A DNA stretch of 64,000 bases from Telluribacter roseus (GTDB lineage: Bacteria > Bacteroidota > Bacteroidia > Cytophagales > Spirosomataceae). Below the pieces are notes generated by a model. The model saw nothing but the letters and a program-made list of their open reading frames with translations. It was not told the DNA's origin and ran no database searches. Where the stretch lies: assembly GCF_017355915.2 (NCBI RefSeq), contig NZ_JAFEUV020000006.1, positions 186,001-250,000 of the forward strand, read 5' to 3'. Positions 45,604 to 54,464 of this stretch are shown here, piece after piece (the stretch's first letter is position 1; each line of letters begins with the position of its first letter). Position numbers and translations under genes: made by a program.

Positions 45604-46902
45604 ATGAAACGACTCGCACTGCACTGGCAGATCTTGATTGGTATGGTAGCTGGTGTAGGCGCCGGATATGCTCTATCGGCCTTTACCTGGGGTACCCAGT
45701 TTGTCATCGATTGGATCAAGCCCTTTGGTACCATTTTCATCAATCTGCTGAAGCTGATTGCTATTCCGCTCATAGTGGCTTCGCTGATCAAGGGAGTATC
45801 AGACCTGCAGGATATCCGCCAGCTTTCGCGGCTGGGTACCCGTACCATCGGCCTGTATCTGGTTACGACCATCGTTGCCATTACCATAGGATTACTCGTA
45901 GTCAATTTGATTAGTCCGGGAAGCTTTATTCAGGAGGCTACCCGTACCGAACTCATGGGCAGCTTCGGCGCCAATGCGGATCAAAGCATGTCTGCCGCCG
46001 CGGCCAACAAGAACCGGGGGCCCCTCACGGCGCTGGTTGAGGTGGTACCCGACAACATCATCGGAGCGGCGGGCTCCAACAGCAATATGCTGCAGGTGAT
46101 CTTCTTTGTGGTCTTCTTCGGCATTGGGCTTATCCTGATCGCCCCCGAAAAGGCGGAGCCGGTCAAGCGTTTTTTTGACGGAGTCAATGAGGTCATCCTC
46201 AAGATGATCGACCTGATCATGCTCGTTGCTCCCATTGGAGTATTTGCTCTGCTGGCGGCCCTGGTGGCCGAGTCGCCTTCCCCGGATATATTCAAGGCGC
46301 TGGGCGTATACGCCCTGACGGTGCTGATCGGGCTGGCGGCGCTCATCTTCCTGTTTTATCCTACTCTGGTTCGCCTGTTTGCGGGAGTGTCGTACGTTCG
46401 TTTCTTTAGGGGAATAGGTCCGGCTCAGCTACTGGCCTTCTCCACCAGTTCCAGCGCCGCCACCCTGCCCGTAACCATGGAGCGGGTAGAGGAGCATATC
46501 GGGGTAGAGAAAGAAGTAACTTCGTTTGTACTGCCGGTAGGGGCTACCATCAATATGGACGGTACCAGCCTGTACCAGGCAGTGGCGGCGGTATTCATCT
46601 CGCAGGCCTTCGGGGATGATGTCACTATTATGGAGCAGCTGACCATCGTGCTGACGGCCCTGCTGGCCTCCATAGGCACAGCGGCCGTACCGGGAGCGGG
46701 CGTACTGATGCTGGTGATTGTGCTGGAGTCCATCGGAGTCAATCCGGCGGGTATCGCCCTGATACTGGCCATTGATCGCCCGCTGGACATGTGCCGCACG
46801 GTCGTCAACATCACCAGCGACGCCACCGTGGCGATCATAGTAGGTAAAAGCCTCGGCAAACTCACGTCGCCTCATCCCAAAAACTGGGACGATAACTTCT
46901 AG
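45604..46902 (+). CDS. Dicarboxylate/amino acid:cation symporter 1
   Basis: DAACS/GltP-family transporter of 432 residues that imports glutamate/aspartate or C4-dicarboxylates with protons or sodium. It has the re-entrant-loop serine motif AFSTSSSAATLPVT, the helix-7 motif GATINMDGTSLYQ and the substrate-binding helix MCRTVVNITSDATVAIIV. About eight helices are visible. A paralogue follows 159 bp downstream; the two differ at the core motif (ATTSSESALPKA in the second). Confidence 0.93.
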   Translation: MKRLALHWQILIGMVAGVGAGYALSAFTWGTQFVIDWIKPFGTIFINLLKLIAIPLIVASLIKGVSDLQDIRQLSRLGTRTIGLYLVTTIVAITIGLLVVNLISPGSFIQEATRTELMGSFGANADQSMSAAAANKNRGPLTALVEVVPDNIIGAAGSNSNMLQVIFFVVFFGIGLILIAPEKAEPVKRFFDGVNEVILKMIDLIMLVAPIGVFALLAALVAESPSPDIFKALGVYALTVLIGLAALIFLFYPTLVRLFAGVSYVRFFRGIGPAQLLAFSTSSSAATLPVTMERVEEHIGVEKEVTSFVLPVGATINMDGTSLYQAVAAVFISQAFGDDVTIMEQLTIVLTALLASIGTAAVPGAGVLMLVIVLESIGVNPAGIALILAIDRPLDMCRTVVNITSDATVAIIVGKSLGKLTSPHPKNWDDNF

Positions 46903-47012
46903 ATTTTGGGTTATTTGTCTTAACAATTGTATTATTCTTTATTTAAGTTGTCTTACGTAAGTAATTGTTAGTAAGCGGGGCTACGTTCGCTTTTATCTTT
47001 CCGCTTTTTTTT

Positions 47013-47020
47013 TATGTTTG
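47013..47020 (+). promoter_or_regulatory. -7 promoter element for symporter 2 (TATGTTTG)
   Basis: Exact TAnnTTTG match 41 bp before the ATG of the second symporter, within a T-rich stretch. It suggests that this gene has its own promoter and is not only read through from the first symporter. Confidence 0.45.
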
Positions 47021-47060
47021 CTAATTATAACAGACATTGTAGCCTCCCTTTACTAATCGT

Positions 47061-48479
47061 ATGAAGAAAAATCTAATCCTACTTAATTGGGTACTGATTA
47101 CAGTCGCCGCACTGACCACGGTACTAAGTGAATACGGAATACTCGCGATATCAGATCCGGTTTTGCTTTCGCTACGCTGGCTGGCGCTGGCCGGGCTGCT
47201 GACGTACGCTTTCATAAAGAAAAACCTTACGACCTCTATTCTGGTGGCCATGCTGGTCGGGACTGAAATAGGCTACGATTTTCCCGAATTTGCTACCAAC
47301 CTGCGCTTCCTGCGTCAGATATTCCTGCAGATGATCAAGACGGTCATTGCTCCGCTCTTGTTTGCTACGCTGGTTGCGGGCATAGCCGGCCATTCGGACC
47401 TGAAGCAGGTAGGGCGCATGGGCTGGAAATCTCTGCTGTACTTCGAGATAGTTACTACCATTGCTCTTTTTATCGGCCTCATATTTGCCAACTGGTTCAA
47501 GCCCGGTGAGGGAATCATACCTCCGGCCTCACTCAACGAAACGTTGCCTAAGGTGGAGCAGCAGGGCTGGCAGAGCATCATCACGCACGCGTTCCCCGAG
47601 AATATCGCCAAATCCATCTACAATGGTGAAGTACTGCAGATTGTGGTGTTCAGTGTAATATTTGGAGTGGCGCTGGCCATGCTTCCTGATGAGAAGAAGA
47701 AGAAGTTTGTGGGTGGCGTAGAGCTTCTGGCCGAGGTGATGTTCAAGTTCACCAAGATCATCATGCTGTTTGCTCCCATCGGGGTAGGTGCCGCCATCGC
47801 CGAAACGGTAGGTCACATGGGTATCGATGTACTTAAGAACCTGGCTATGCTGCTGGCTACGCTGTACTGCGCGCTGCTGGCCTTCCTGGGGCTGGTACTG
47901 GTGCCGGTGGCGCTGTTTGCCCGTATTCCTATCATCAAGTTTGCCAAGAATATCGCCGAGCCGGTTTCGATCGCCTTCGCTACGACCAGTTCGGAGTCGG
48001 CCCTGCCCAAGGCCATGGAGCGGATGGAGAAGTTCGGTGTACCTCGTCAGATTGTTTCCTTTGTAATGCCTACCGGCTACAGCTTCAACCTGGATGGCTC
48101 TACGCTGTACCTGGCGCTGGCTACCATATTTGTAGCCCAGGCATCGGGTGCCGACTTCCCGGTCAGTGAGCAGATCGCCATGGTATTCCTGCTCATGCTC
48201 ACGAGTAAGGGCGTAGCGGGTATACCGCGTGCTACGCTGGTGATCCTTTTGGGAGCGGTAGCTAACTTCGGACTGCCCGAGTGGCCCGTACTGCTGATCA
48301 TGGGTATTGACGAGCTGATGGATATGGCCCGTACCTCCGTTAACGTAATTGGTAACTGCCTCGCCACCGGTGTAATAGCGCGCTGGGAGGGCGAACTGGA
48401 CGACGCCAAAATGCAGGCTTCTGATCAGATACCTGACAATGGTGCTATCAAAGAACTGGAAGAAGCTGAACAGATCTGA
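47061..48479 (+). CDS. Dicarboxylate/amino acid:cation symporter 2
   Basis: Second DAACS-family transporter, 472 residues. It has two extra hydrophobic segments at the N-terminus before the conserved core (VIAPLLFATLVAGIAG). Key motifs are AFATTSSESALPKAMERM, MPTGYSFNLDGSTLYLALATIFVAQ and MARTSVNVIGNCLATGVIARWEG, which resemble the C4-dicarboxylate/glutamate group (DctA/GltP-like). An acidic tail ends the chain. It differs too much from symporter 1 to be a recent duplicate. A rho-independent terminator follows. Confidence 0.93.
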   Translation: MKKNLILLNWVLITVAALTTVLSEYGILAISDPVLLSLRWLALAGLLTYAFIKKNLTTSILVAMLVGTEIGYDFPEFATNLRFLRQIFLQMIKTVIAPLLFATLVAGIAGHSDLKQVGRMGWKSLLYFEIVTTIALFIGLIFANWFKPGEGIIPPASLNETLPKVEQQGWQSIITHAFPENIAKSIYNGEVLQIVVFSVIFGVALAMLPDEKKKKFVGGVELLAEVMFKFTKIIMLFAPIGVGAAIAETVGHMGIDVLKNLAMLLATLYCALLAFLGLVLVPVALFARIPIIKFAKNIAEPVSIAFATTSSESALPKAMERMEKFGVPRQIVSFVMPTGYSFNLDGSTLYLALATIFVAQASGADFPVSEQIAMVFLLMLTSKGVAGIPRATLVILLGAVANFGLPEWPVLLIMGIDELMDMARTSVNVIGNCLATGVIARWEGELDDAKMQASDQIPDNGAIKELEEAEQI

Positions 48480-48502
48480 ACAGACTGCCGCTGATATACC
48501 TT

Positions 48503-48534
48503 ACTCCCGGCTAGTATATGGCCGGGAGTTTTTT
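48503..48534 (+). terminator. Rho-independent terminator after symporter 2
   Basis: ACTCCCGGC (48503-48511) pairs exactly with GCCGGGAGT (48521-48529), followed by TTTTTTATTT. The convergent SRPBCC gene ends just beyond. Confidence 0.88.
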
Positions 48535-48536
48535 AT

Positions 48537-48974
48537 TTAGGACTGGAATACCTTTCTGTAAATAGGCTTTCGGTACGCAAACTGCGCCCAGAAAACCGGG
48601 TACATCAGGTAGTCGAACAGGATAAAAGGCGTACGGTACTCGATTTCATCGGCAATGACGGTACCTGTGCCCTGGCGTAGCAGCCGGTGCTTATGGCGCC
48701 AGTACTTCAGAAAAAAGGGCAGCTTGATCCCCTTGTCTATAAAGAAGATCTCCTCCTGATCGGATTCCTGCTCGGTGATCAGGCTGGTCCATTGCTCCTG
48801 AAACAGAAAAAAATTTAGCTCCAGACTGACGGTGTCGCCTTTGTGGCTGCCGTCAAACCGCAACAGGCGTACGGGTGGAAAGGGGGGGCTCAGCTTCAGG
48901 AACAGCGATTTGTCAAAGCCTTCCCAGACCTTGCGGATCGGAGCCGACACGGGAGTATGTATATGGAGTCTCAT
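48537..48974 (-). CDS. SRPBCC-family ligand-binding protein
   Basis: START/Bet v1-like fold protein of 145 residues. The pattern VSAPIRKVWEGFDKSLFLKLSPPFPPVRLLRFDG, then GDTVSLEL, and the later FFIDKGIKLPFFLKYWRHKHRL...DEIEYRTPFILFDYLMYPVF fits the family often labelled cell-division-inhibitor-like SRPBCC proteins in Bacteroidota. Ligand and role are unknown. The start is ATG 48974 (MRLHIHTPV); the longer frame begins at TTG. Confidence 0.8.
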   Translation of the reverse strand: MRLHIHTPVSAPIRKVWEGFDKSLFLKLSPPFPPVRLLRFDGSHKGDTVSLELNFFLFQEQWTSLITEQESDQEEIFFIDKGIKLPFFLKYWRHKHRLLRQGTGTVIADEIEYRTPFILFDYLMYPVFWAQFAYRKPIYRKVFQS

Positions 48975-49085
48975 GCTTTGCAATGATCAGCAGCCCGTTG
49001 ACCAGTGACCATTTTAGAGTTTAGTGTCGGTTAGTAGTAACCGTTCAACTACTCGTGGTGGCAAAGAGTTTGGTGAGAACCCTAT

Positions 49086-49436
49086 TTAATGAAGAGGTTT
49101 TTCTACTATATCCCGCCGACGGGGCTGCATAGGATTAGGCATGGGCGCCATCTTGTTACGGAACTGTGGCACAGGCTGCGGGAAAGCACCGGGCATGGGC
49201 TCTACCAGCCCGGGACGCAGGATGGGCATATTATCCCATTCGGAATACGTGACGTAGCTCGTATCACGCTGATTTAGCCAGGGCTGCGGGCCCGGCGGAA
49301 CAAAGCGGTACTGCGGGCCCGGCAGTGAATCCAGAGGGTGTACTCTGGGTACCAGGCCCGGTACCTGGGCCAGCAGATTCCCGCTATACAACAACCCTAT
49401 GGTAAGCAATGGGTACTTCATTTTTTTGATTTTCAT
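49086..49436 (-). CDS. Small exported proline-rich protein
   Basis: About 116 residues with a short signal peptide (KYPLLTIGLLYSGNLLAQ) and a Pro-rich mature part (LVPRVHPLDSLPGPQYRFVPPGPQPWLNQRD ... MPGAFPQPVPQFRNKMAPMPNPMQPRRRDI). No domain is recognised. The start is ATG 49436; Met 49421 is equally possible, and the longer TTG frame is unlikely. It is AT-rich upstream and appears to stand alone. Confidence 0.65.
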   Translation of the reverse strand: MKIKKMKYPLLTIGLLYSGNLLAQVPGLVPRVHPLDSLPGPQYRFVPPGPQPWLNQRDTSYVTYSEWDNMPILRPGLVEPMPGAFPQPVPQFRNKMAPMPNPMQPRRRDIVEKPLH

Positions 49437-49554
49437 AAAAAGACACGGCTTTCCGGAAGATGTTGCATCAGTTAGCAACAGAAACTTTTACCATAAATTT
49501 TTAAAATATATTATTAACTATTTTTATTATTGTAAAATAAATTAGAAAAGAAAG

Positions 49555-49911
49555 ATGTACACAGTCTACGGAATCTCTAACTGCAACACCGTCAAGAAGG
49601 CACTGACCTGGCTGGATGAACAGGGCGTAGCTTACCAGTTTCACGACTATAAGAAAAAGGGCATTACTCCTGAGAAGCTGGATAACTGGCTCGGGCAGGA
49701 GCCCTGGGAAAAGCTGGTGAACCGGGCAGGTACTACCTGGCGCCAACTGTCGGAAGCCGAAAAGGCCGGAGCCAGCAGTGCGGAGGGCGCTACTCAGCTC
49801 ATGCTCCAGAAGACGTCGGTAATCAGGCGGCCGTTGATCGAAGATGAGAGCGGTACCATTGTAGCGCTGGGATTTTCGGAGGAAGCCTACCACGAAGCTT
49901 TACAGAAATAA
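49555..49911 (+). CDS. ArsC/Spx-family thioredoxin-fold protein
   Basis: 118-residue protein of the ArsC/YffB group. It begins YGISNCNTVKKALTWLDEQGVAYQFHDYKKKG with a single active-site cysteine and the C-terminal SVIRRPLIEDESG motif carrying the conserved arginines. The CNT motif and length match YffB-like glutathione-dependent reductases rather than true arsenate reductase. No other ars genes are near. Followed 58 bp later by the GH18 gene. Confidence 0.88.
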   Translation: MYTVYGISNCNTVKKALTWLDEQGVAYQFHDYKKKGITPEKLDNWLGQEPWEKLVNRAGTTWRQLSEAEKAGASSAEGATQLMLQKTSVIRRPLIEDESGTIVALGFSEEAYHEALQK

Positions 49912-49969
49912 GTAATCCAATACCTGACATTCCTAACCCTTAATTCCATTTAAGTATACTGACTATTTC

Positions 49970-50971
49970 ATGACCTTTATCTTCAAACGAGTAACTATTC
50001 TATTGGCCTTTATGGCACTGGCGGGCTGTTCAAGCCTGTCCAGGACTTCATCCAGCAGTAAATCGGCGCCTAAAAACTTTATGGTGATCGGCTACTACAC
50101 GCCGGGCACGGCCGAGCCTGAGAGCATCCCCATGGACCTGCTCACGCACGTCAACTATTCGTTTGCGATACCGGCTCCGTCGGGTGATACGCTGATTCCT
50201 CTTAAAGACGACTCCGTCCTGAAGCGCCTGGTCAGGCACGTACACGACAACCGCAAGCAGGTATTTATCTCCATTGGTGGATGGGGTATTGGTGATGGTG
50301 GTGGCGAAGATGGCCGTTTTCACCGGATGGCTGAGCGTGCCGAAGGCCGCCGCGCCTTTATCGAGAGTACTATGCAGTTTGTGCGGAAGTACAACCTGGA
50401 CGGGGTGGATTTGGATTGGGAGTACCCCGATGAGGACCATCCCTCGGCTGACCACTACGTAGCGCTGGTACAGGACCTGGCCAAGCAGTTGCACGCCGAA
50501 AATAAAAAGCTGACTGCCGCGGTAGTATCGTACGGGAAGAAAGGCTACGGTATCAAGAAGGAAGCGTTCGATGCCATGGACTGGATCAACCTGATGGCCT
50601 ACGACGACGATTACAGCAAAGACTACCTGGCCGCTCACTCGCCGTACGCACTGGCTATCCAGAGCCTCGACTACTGGATTAAGGAAAGAGGCCTGCCGGC
50701 TTCCAAGGCGGTACTAGGGCTGCCCTTCTACGCCAAAAAAGGCTTCGGGCAGTATGGCCCCGGCTATAAGCAGCTCCTGGCCGATGGCGCCAGCCCCTAC
50801 GATGATTTCTGGAAGGGCTCCTTCTACAACGGTATTGTTACCACTGAGGCCAAAACCCGCCTGGCTATTGAGCGGGAGTGCCCGGGCGTGATGATCTGGG
50901 AGATTGGTCTGGATGTCAACGATGATCGTTCGCTACTGCGGGCAATCAACCGGGCTAAGGGAGGCAAATAA
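49970..50971 (+). CDS. GH18-family glycoside hydrolase lipoprotein
   Basis: Predicted lipoprotein (333 residues; lipobox LAGC with Cys20) with a GH18 TIM barrel. The catalytic motif DGVDLDWEYPDE is at 144-155, with the acid/base at Glu151, and SIGGWG lies on the earlier strand. GH18 enzymes cleave chitin or N-glycan cores by substrate-assisted catalysis, so chitinase or endo-beta-N-acetylglucosaminidase activity is possible. No chitin-binding module or SusCD is adjacent. A Ser-rich linker follows the lipidated cysteine. Confidence 0.92.
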   Translation: MTFIFKRVTILLAFMALAGCSSLSRTSSSSKSAPKNFMVIGYYTPGTAEPESIPMDLLTHVNYSFAIPAPSGDTLIPLKDDSVLKRLVRHVHDNRKQVFISIGGWGIGDGGGEDGRFHRMAERAEGRRAFIESTMQFVRKYNLDGVDLDWEYPDEDHPSADHYVALVQDLAKQLHAENKKLTAAVVSYGKKGYGIKKEAFDAMDWINLMAYDDDYSKDYLAAHSPYALAIQSLDYWIKERGLPASKAVLGLPFYAKKGFGQYGPGYKQLLADGASPYDDFWKGSFYNGIVTTEAKTRLAIERECPGVMIWEIGLDVNDDRSLLRAINRAKGGK

Positions 50972-50995
50972 ATATAAGCAGGTATATATCAATAG

Positions 50996-52258
50996 TTAGG
51001 ATAGTGGTGGCTTTTGGGTCACCACTACTAGTTTACGGCCATCGGCCAGCGTCGTAGCAAACAGGTACCGGTCGCCGCCTTCCCTGATTTTCCACTTCTT
51101 GCGCAGGTCCTGTATGGTAGCCGGGAAATTGCGCAGCGTGAGGTTAGCCTTGCCCTCGGGCAGGTAGGCGTGCAGTTCCCGGGCATCGGGCTTACATACC
51201 GCCACTACGGCAAAGCCCCTTCCGGGGAAATCGGGTAGCCACTCATCAGAGGTATAGAGGTGGCTGCTGGGGGCAATTTTGATCAGGCCAAAGCGGCTGG
51301 CTACACTGCGGAAAGCACCGGCTTTGAGCAGGGTCGCGTGCGGTTCGTACAGGTACTTCATGGGCTCTCCCAACTGTACTTCGGCCCGGGCTTCATCGGG
51401 TCGGGTAAAGTCAAAACCAGCCAACGTACTACCGTCGGCATTCAGGATACGTACTTTTAGGATAGGCTCATGCGTGGCAGGTGTATCGGTCGTGATCAGG
51501 TACAGTACTTCCTTGCATTCACTTTCCAGCCCTATCACATGTACTTCCTGCACCCCTTGAAGTTCTTTGACCGAAAGATCAATATCAAGCAGGGGCGATG
51601 TTTTGACCAGCAGGCGGGGCGCGCACCGCTGCAGAAGAGGCAGCGCCGTGACTATATCCGGTGTGCAGTCGGCCAGGCGTACGACCTTACGCTGCTGCTC
51701 GTCGCGACGGGCCGGATCGGCGTAGATCCAGTCGGCCGGAATGGGGTGCTGGCTGAGGGCCGATAGGGCTTCTTCGTTTCGAATGGTAATATGGTCTGCC
51801 CCCAGTACCTGCAGGTTATAGGCTGCCGACCGCGCTACTTCGGGCTGTTGTTCAAAGTAGGTAGTCTGCTCGAAGGACTGGCTCATGTAGTAGCAGTCTA
51901 CCCCCATGCCTCCGGTGATGTCGATGAGGTGCCTGCCGGCGAGGTGCCCGCCGGCGAGGTGCCCACCGACTACCAGTCCGGCCTTATACCGGGCCGTAGC
52001 CTGCGACGACCCCTGCTCCACCGACAGCGGCGGCGGAAACAGCAACTGCTCATTCAGGTACCATTCGGGTAGTTTATAGCGGGCCTTCTGGCGGGCGGCT
52101 ATCTGCTTTACTACCTTCTGAATATCCAGGTTAGGCGAGGAGCGGTGTTTCAGCAGCAGGGTAGCTACGTCATCCTGAATATGCTCCCGCACGAATGTTC
52201 GTTCGGCGGCTGTAAGGCCGGTGGCGTTGCTGTTATCGGGGGTTGGGGTACTTACCAT
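50996..52258 (-). CDS. Class I methyltransferase with C-terminal THUMP-like domain
   Basis: 420-residue SAM-dependent methyltransferase, probably acting on RNA. An N-terminal helical region (LTAAERTFVREHIQDDVATLLLKHR) is followed by SAM motif I DITGGMGVD, a downstream DPARRD (NPPY-like) motif and a C-terminal THUMP-like domain (LHAYLPEGKANLTLRNFPATIQDLRKKWKI). Just before motif I there is an in-frame insertion of GHLAG repeats, which is unusual for the family. A TATTTTTG promoter box ends 4 bases before the ATG. Confidence 0.88.
   Translation of the reverse strand: MVSTPTPDNSNATGLTAAERTFVREHIQDDVATLLLKHRSSPNLDIQKVVKQIAARQKARYKLPEWYLNEQLLFPPPLSVEQGSSQATARYKAGLVVGGHLAGGHLAGRHLIDITGGMGVDCYYMSQSFEQTTYFEQQPEVARSAAYNLQVLGADHITIRNEEALSALSQHPIPADWIYADPARRDEQQRKVVRLADCTPDIVTALPLLQRCAPRLLVKTSPLLDIDLSVKELQGVQEVHVIGLESECKEVLYLITTDTPATHEPILKVRILNADGSTLAGFDFTRPDEARAEVQLGEPMKYLYEPHATLLKAGAFRSVASRFGLIKIAPSSHLYTSDEWLPDFPGRGFAVVAVCKPDARELHAYLPEGKANLTLRNFPATIQDLRKKWKIREGGDRYLFATTLADGRKLVVVTQKPPLS
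51926..51970 (-). repeat. Three 15-bp repeats inside the methyltransferase gene
   Basis: Plus-strand units GAGGTGCCTGCCGGC, GAGGTGCCCGCCGGC and GAGGTGCCCACCGAC abut each other and encode VGGHLAGGHLAGRHL. The first two differ at one base and the third at two from the second. Confidence 0.85.
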
Positions 52259-52262
52259 GCTT

Positions 52263-52270
52263 CAAAAATA
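52263..52270 (-). promoter_or_regulatory. -7 promoter element for the methyltransferase (TATTTTTG)
   Basis: Exact TAnnTTTG match followed by AAGC and then ATG 52258, predicting a leaderless or nearly leaderless transcript. No -33 box is clear. Confidence 0.4.
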
Positions 52271-52440
52271 ACGGGTAGCAGGCTATGTATGGTCTTTCGG
52301 ACCTGTCTCCGGAAGCGAATCTGTCCCAAAATGTCTGTTCAAGGTGCTTCAGACCATTATTTTTTTCATGGATAGAAGGAAGAAGTCTCCAATAGGGGCT
52401 GGTAGGGCGGTGGACATTAATGAAAAGTACTTTTCTTTTT

Positions 52441-52448
52441 TAACTTTG
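52441..52448 (+). promoter_or_regulatory. -7 promoter element for acs (TAACTTTG)
   Basis: Exact TAnnTTTG match 56 bp before the acs start codon, preceded by a T-rich tract. A leader of about 50 bases is expected. Confidence 0.5.
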
Positions 52449-52503
52449 CACATACTGACTAGAGTGTAGTAGCCTAGCTATTCATTAACCCTTAGTAAAT
52501 ATC

Positions 52504-54393
52504 ATGAAAATACAAACCTTTGAAGAGTACCAGAGTGCATATAACCAAAGTGTAGAAGATCCGGAAGGCTTCTGGGCTGAGATAGCGCAGCAGTTTCAGT
52601 GGCGCAAACCCTGGAAAAAAGTACTGGAATGGAACTTCACCGATCCGACCATAAAATGGTTTGTTGGTGGAAAGCTCAATATCACCGAAAACGCTCTGGA
52701 TCGTCACCTTAAGGAGCGTGGTGACCAGCCGGCCATTATCTGGGAACCCAATGATCCGGACGATCGTCCCGTCACCATTACCTACCGTAACCTCTTCGAC
52801 CGGGTATGTCGGTTTGCCAATGTACTCAGAAAGCACGGCGTTAAAAAAGGCGACCGGGTTTGTATTTATCTGCCTATGGTGCCCGAGCTGGCCATAGCCG
52901 TCCTGGCCTGTGCCCGTATCGGAGCCGTTCATTCGGTAGTATTCGGGGGCTTCTCGGCCCGCTCCATTGCCGACCGCATCAACGACGCTGGCTGTACGAT
53001 GGTCATTACTTCTGATGGTGCTTACCGTGGTGCTAAGGTAATACCTATGAAAGACACGGTGGATGACGCCCTGGAGCGGTGCCCTACAGTTCAGAACGTG
53101 ATCGTTATGGCTCGCACCCGCACGCCGGTATCAATGCTCAAAGGCCGTGATATGTGGTGGGAAGAGGAGATCAAGCACGTGGAGGTAGACTGTACCGCCG
53201 AAGAGATGGATGCTGAGGACATGCTCTTTATCCTGTATACCTCCGGCTCTACCGGCAAGCCCAAAGGCGTAGTACATACCTGCGGGGGCTACATGGTGTA
53301 CGCTACCTACACCTTTACGAATGTATTTCAGTACGAGCCGGGTGAGGTACACTTCTGTACTGCCGATATCGGCTGGATCACCGGCCATAGCTATATTGTA
53401 TACGGGCCGCTCTGCGCGGGGGCTACTTCCCTGATGTTCGAAGGCGTACCTACCTGGCCGGATGCCGGTCGCCTGTGGCAGATCACCGATAAGCACAAAG
53501 TAGATATACTCTATACGGCACCTACGGCCATCCGTTCGCTGATGAGCTTCGGCCTGCAGTACGTCAAAGATTACAACCTGGGATCTATTAAGAAGCTGGG
53601 ATCGGTAGGGGAGCCTATCAACGCTGAGGCATGGCAGTGGTTTAAGCAGCACATTGGCAAGGGCAAGGCACCGGTAGTAGATACCTGGTGGCAAACCGAA
53701 ACGGGTGGTATCATGATATCCTCGCTGGCGGGCGTAACTCCCGAGAAAGCGACCTACGCCACGCTGCCGCTGCCGGGCATACAGCCCGTACTGGTGGACG
53801 AAAACGGGCAGGAAATTCAAGGCAACGGCGTAAGTGGTAACCTGTGTATCAAGTTTCCGTGGCCGGGTATTATCCGTACTACCTACGGCGACCACGAGCG
53901 CTGCCGCCAGACGTACTTCTCGACCTACCCCAATATGTACTTTACGGGTGATGGCTGTCTGCGCGATGAGGATGGTTTCTACCGTATCACCGGCCGGGTG
54001 GATGACGTGATTAACGTATCGGGGCACCGCATCGGTACGGCCGAGGTTGAGAACGCAATTAATATGCACCTGGGCGTAGTGGAATCGGCCGTAGTAGGGT
54101 ACCCGCACGACATCAAGGGGCAGGGTATCTATGCCTACGTCATCACCGAAAGCAAGCCCGAAGATGCCGAATCACTGCGTAAAGATATTGCGGCTACGGT
54201 ATCACGGATCATCGGCCCTATAGCCAGGCCGGACAAGATGCAGTTTGTAAGCGGCTTGCCCAAAACGCGCTCCGGTAAGATCATGCGCCGTATCCTGCGT
54301 AAGGTAGCCGAAGGCGATACTTCCAATATGGGTGATACGTCTACGCTGCTCGATCCGGGTATTGTAGATGAGATCAAGGAAGGTGCACTGTAA
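52504..54393 (+). CDS. acs: Acetyl-CoA synthetase
   Basis: AMP-forming enzyme that activates acetate to acetyl-CoA. The 629-residue protein carries ATP-binding YTSGSTGKPKGVVHT, WWQTETGG, GDGCLRDEDGFYRITGRVDDVINVSGHRIGTAEVE and the C-terminal SGKIMRR motif with Lys592, the residue regulated by acetylation in many Acs enzymes. It is a normal full-length Acs and is monocistronic between its own promoter and a bidirectional terminator. Confidence 0.97.
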   Translation: MKIQTFEEYQSAYNQSVEDPEGFWAEIAQQFQWRKPWKKVLEWNFTDPTIKWFVGGKLNITENALDRHLKERGDQPAIIWEPNDPDDRPVTITYRNLFDRVCRFANVLRKHGVKKGDRVCIYLPMVPELAIAVLACARIGAVHSVVFGGFSARSIADRINDAGCTMVITSDGAYRGAKVIPMKDTVDDALERCPTVQNVIVMARTRTPVSMLKGRDMWWEEEIKHVEVDCTAEEMDAEDMLFILYTSGSTGKPKGVVHTCGGYMVYATYTFTNVFQYEPGEVHFCTADIGWITGHSYIVYGPLCAGATSLMFEGVPTWPDAGRLWQITDKHKVDILYTAPTAIRSLMSFGLQYVKDYNLGSIKKLGSVGEPINAEAWQWFKQHIGKGKAPVVDTWWQTETGGIMISSLAGVTPEKATYATLPLPGIQPVLVDENGQEIQGNGVSGNLCIKFPWPGIIRTTYGDHERCRQTYFSTYPNMYFTGDGCLRDEDGFYRITGRVDDVINVSGHRIGTAEVENAINMHLGVVESAVVGYPHDIKGQGIYAYVITESKPEDAESLRKDIAATVSRIIGPIARPDKMQFVSGLPKTRSGKIMRRILRKVAEGDTSNMGDTSTLLDPGIVDEIKEGAL

Positions 54394-54428
54394 GAAGTTG
54401 ATCGGAGATTCTCCTGACCATAAATAAC

Positions 54429-54464
54429 CCGAAGAGGGACGGTAGTACTACCGTCCCTCTTCGG
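54429..54464. terminator. 36-bp perfect palindrome terminating acs and the AsmA-like gene
   Basis: Positions 54429-54446 are the exact reverse complement of 54447-54464 with no spacer. The right arm includes the last codons and TAG stop of the convergent AsmA-like gene, and the site begins 36 bp beyond the acs stop. Confidence 0.75.

Noticed and set aside
53131-54108. 325-codon minus-strand frame inside acs
   Set aside because: Antisense to the conserved acetyl-CoA synthetase core; the acs frame has every family motif.
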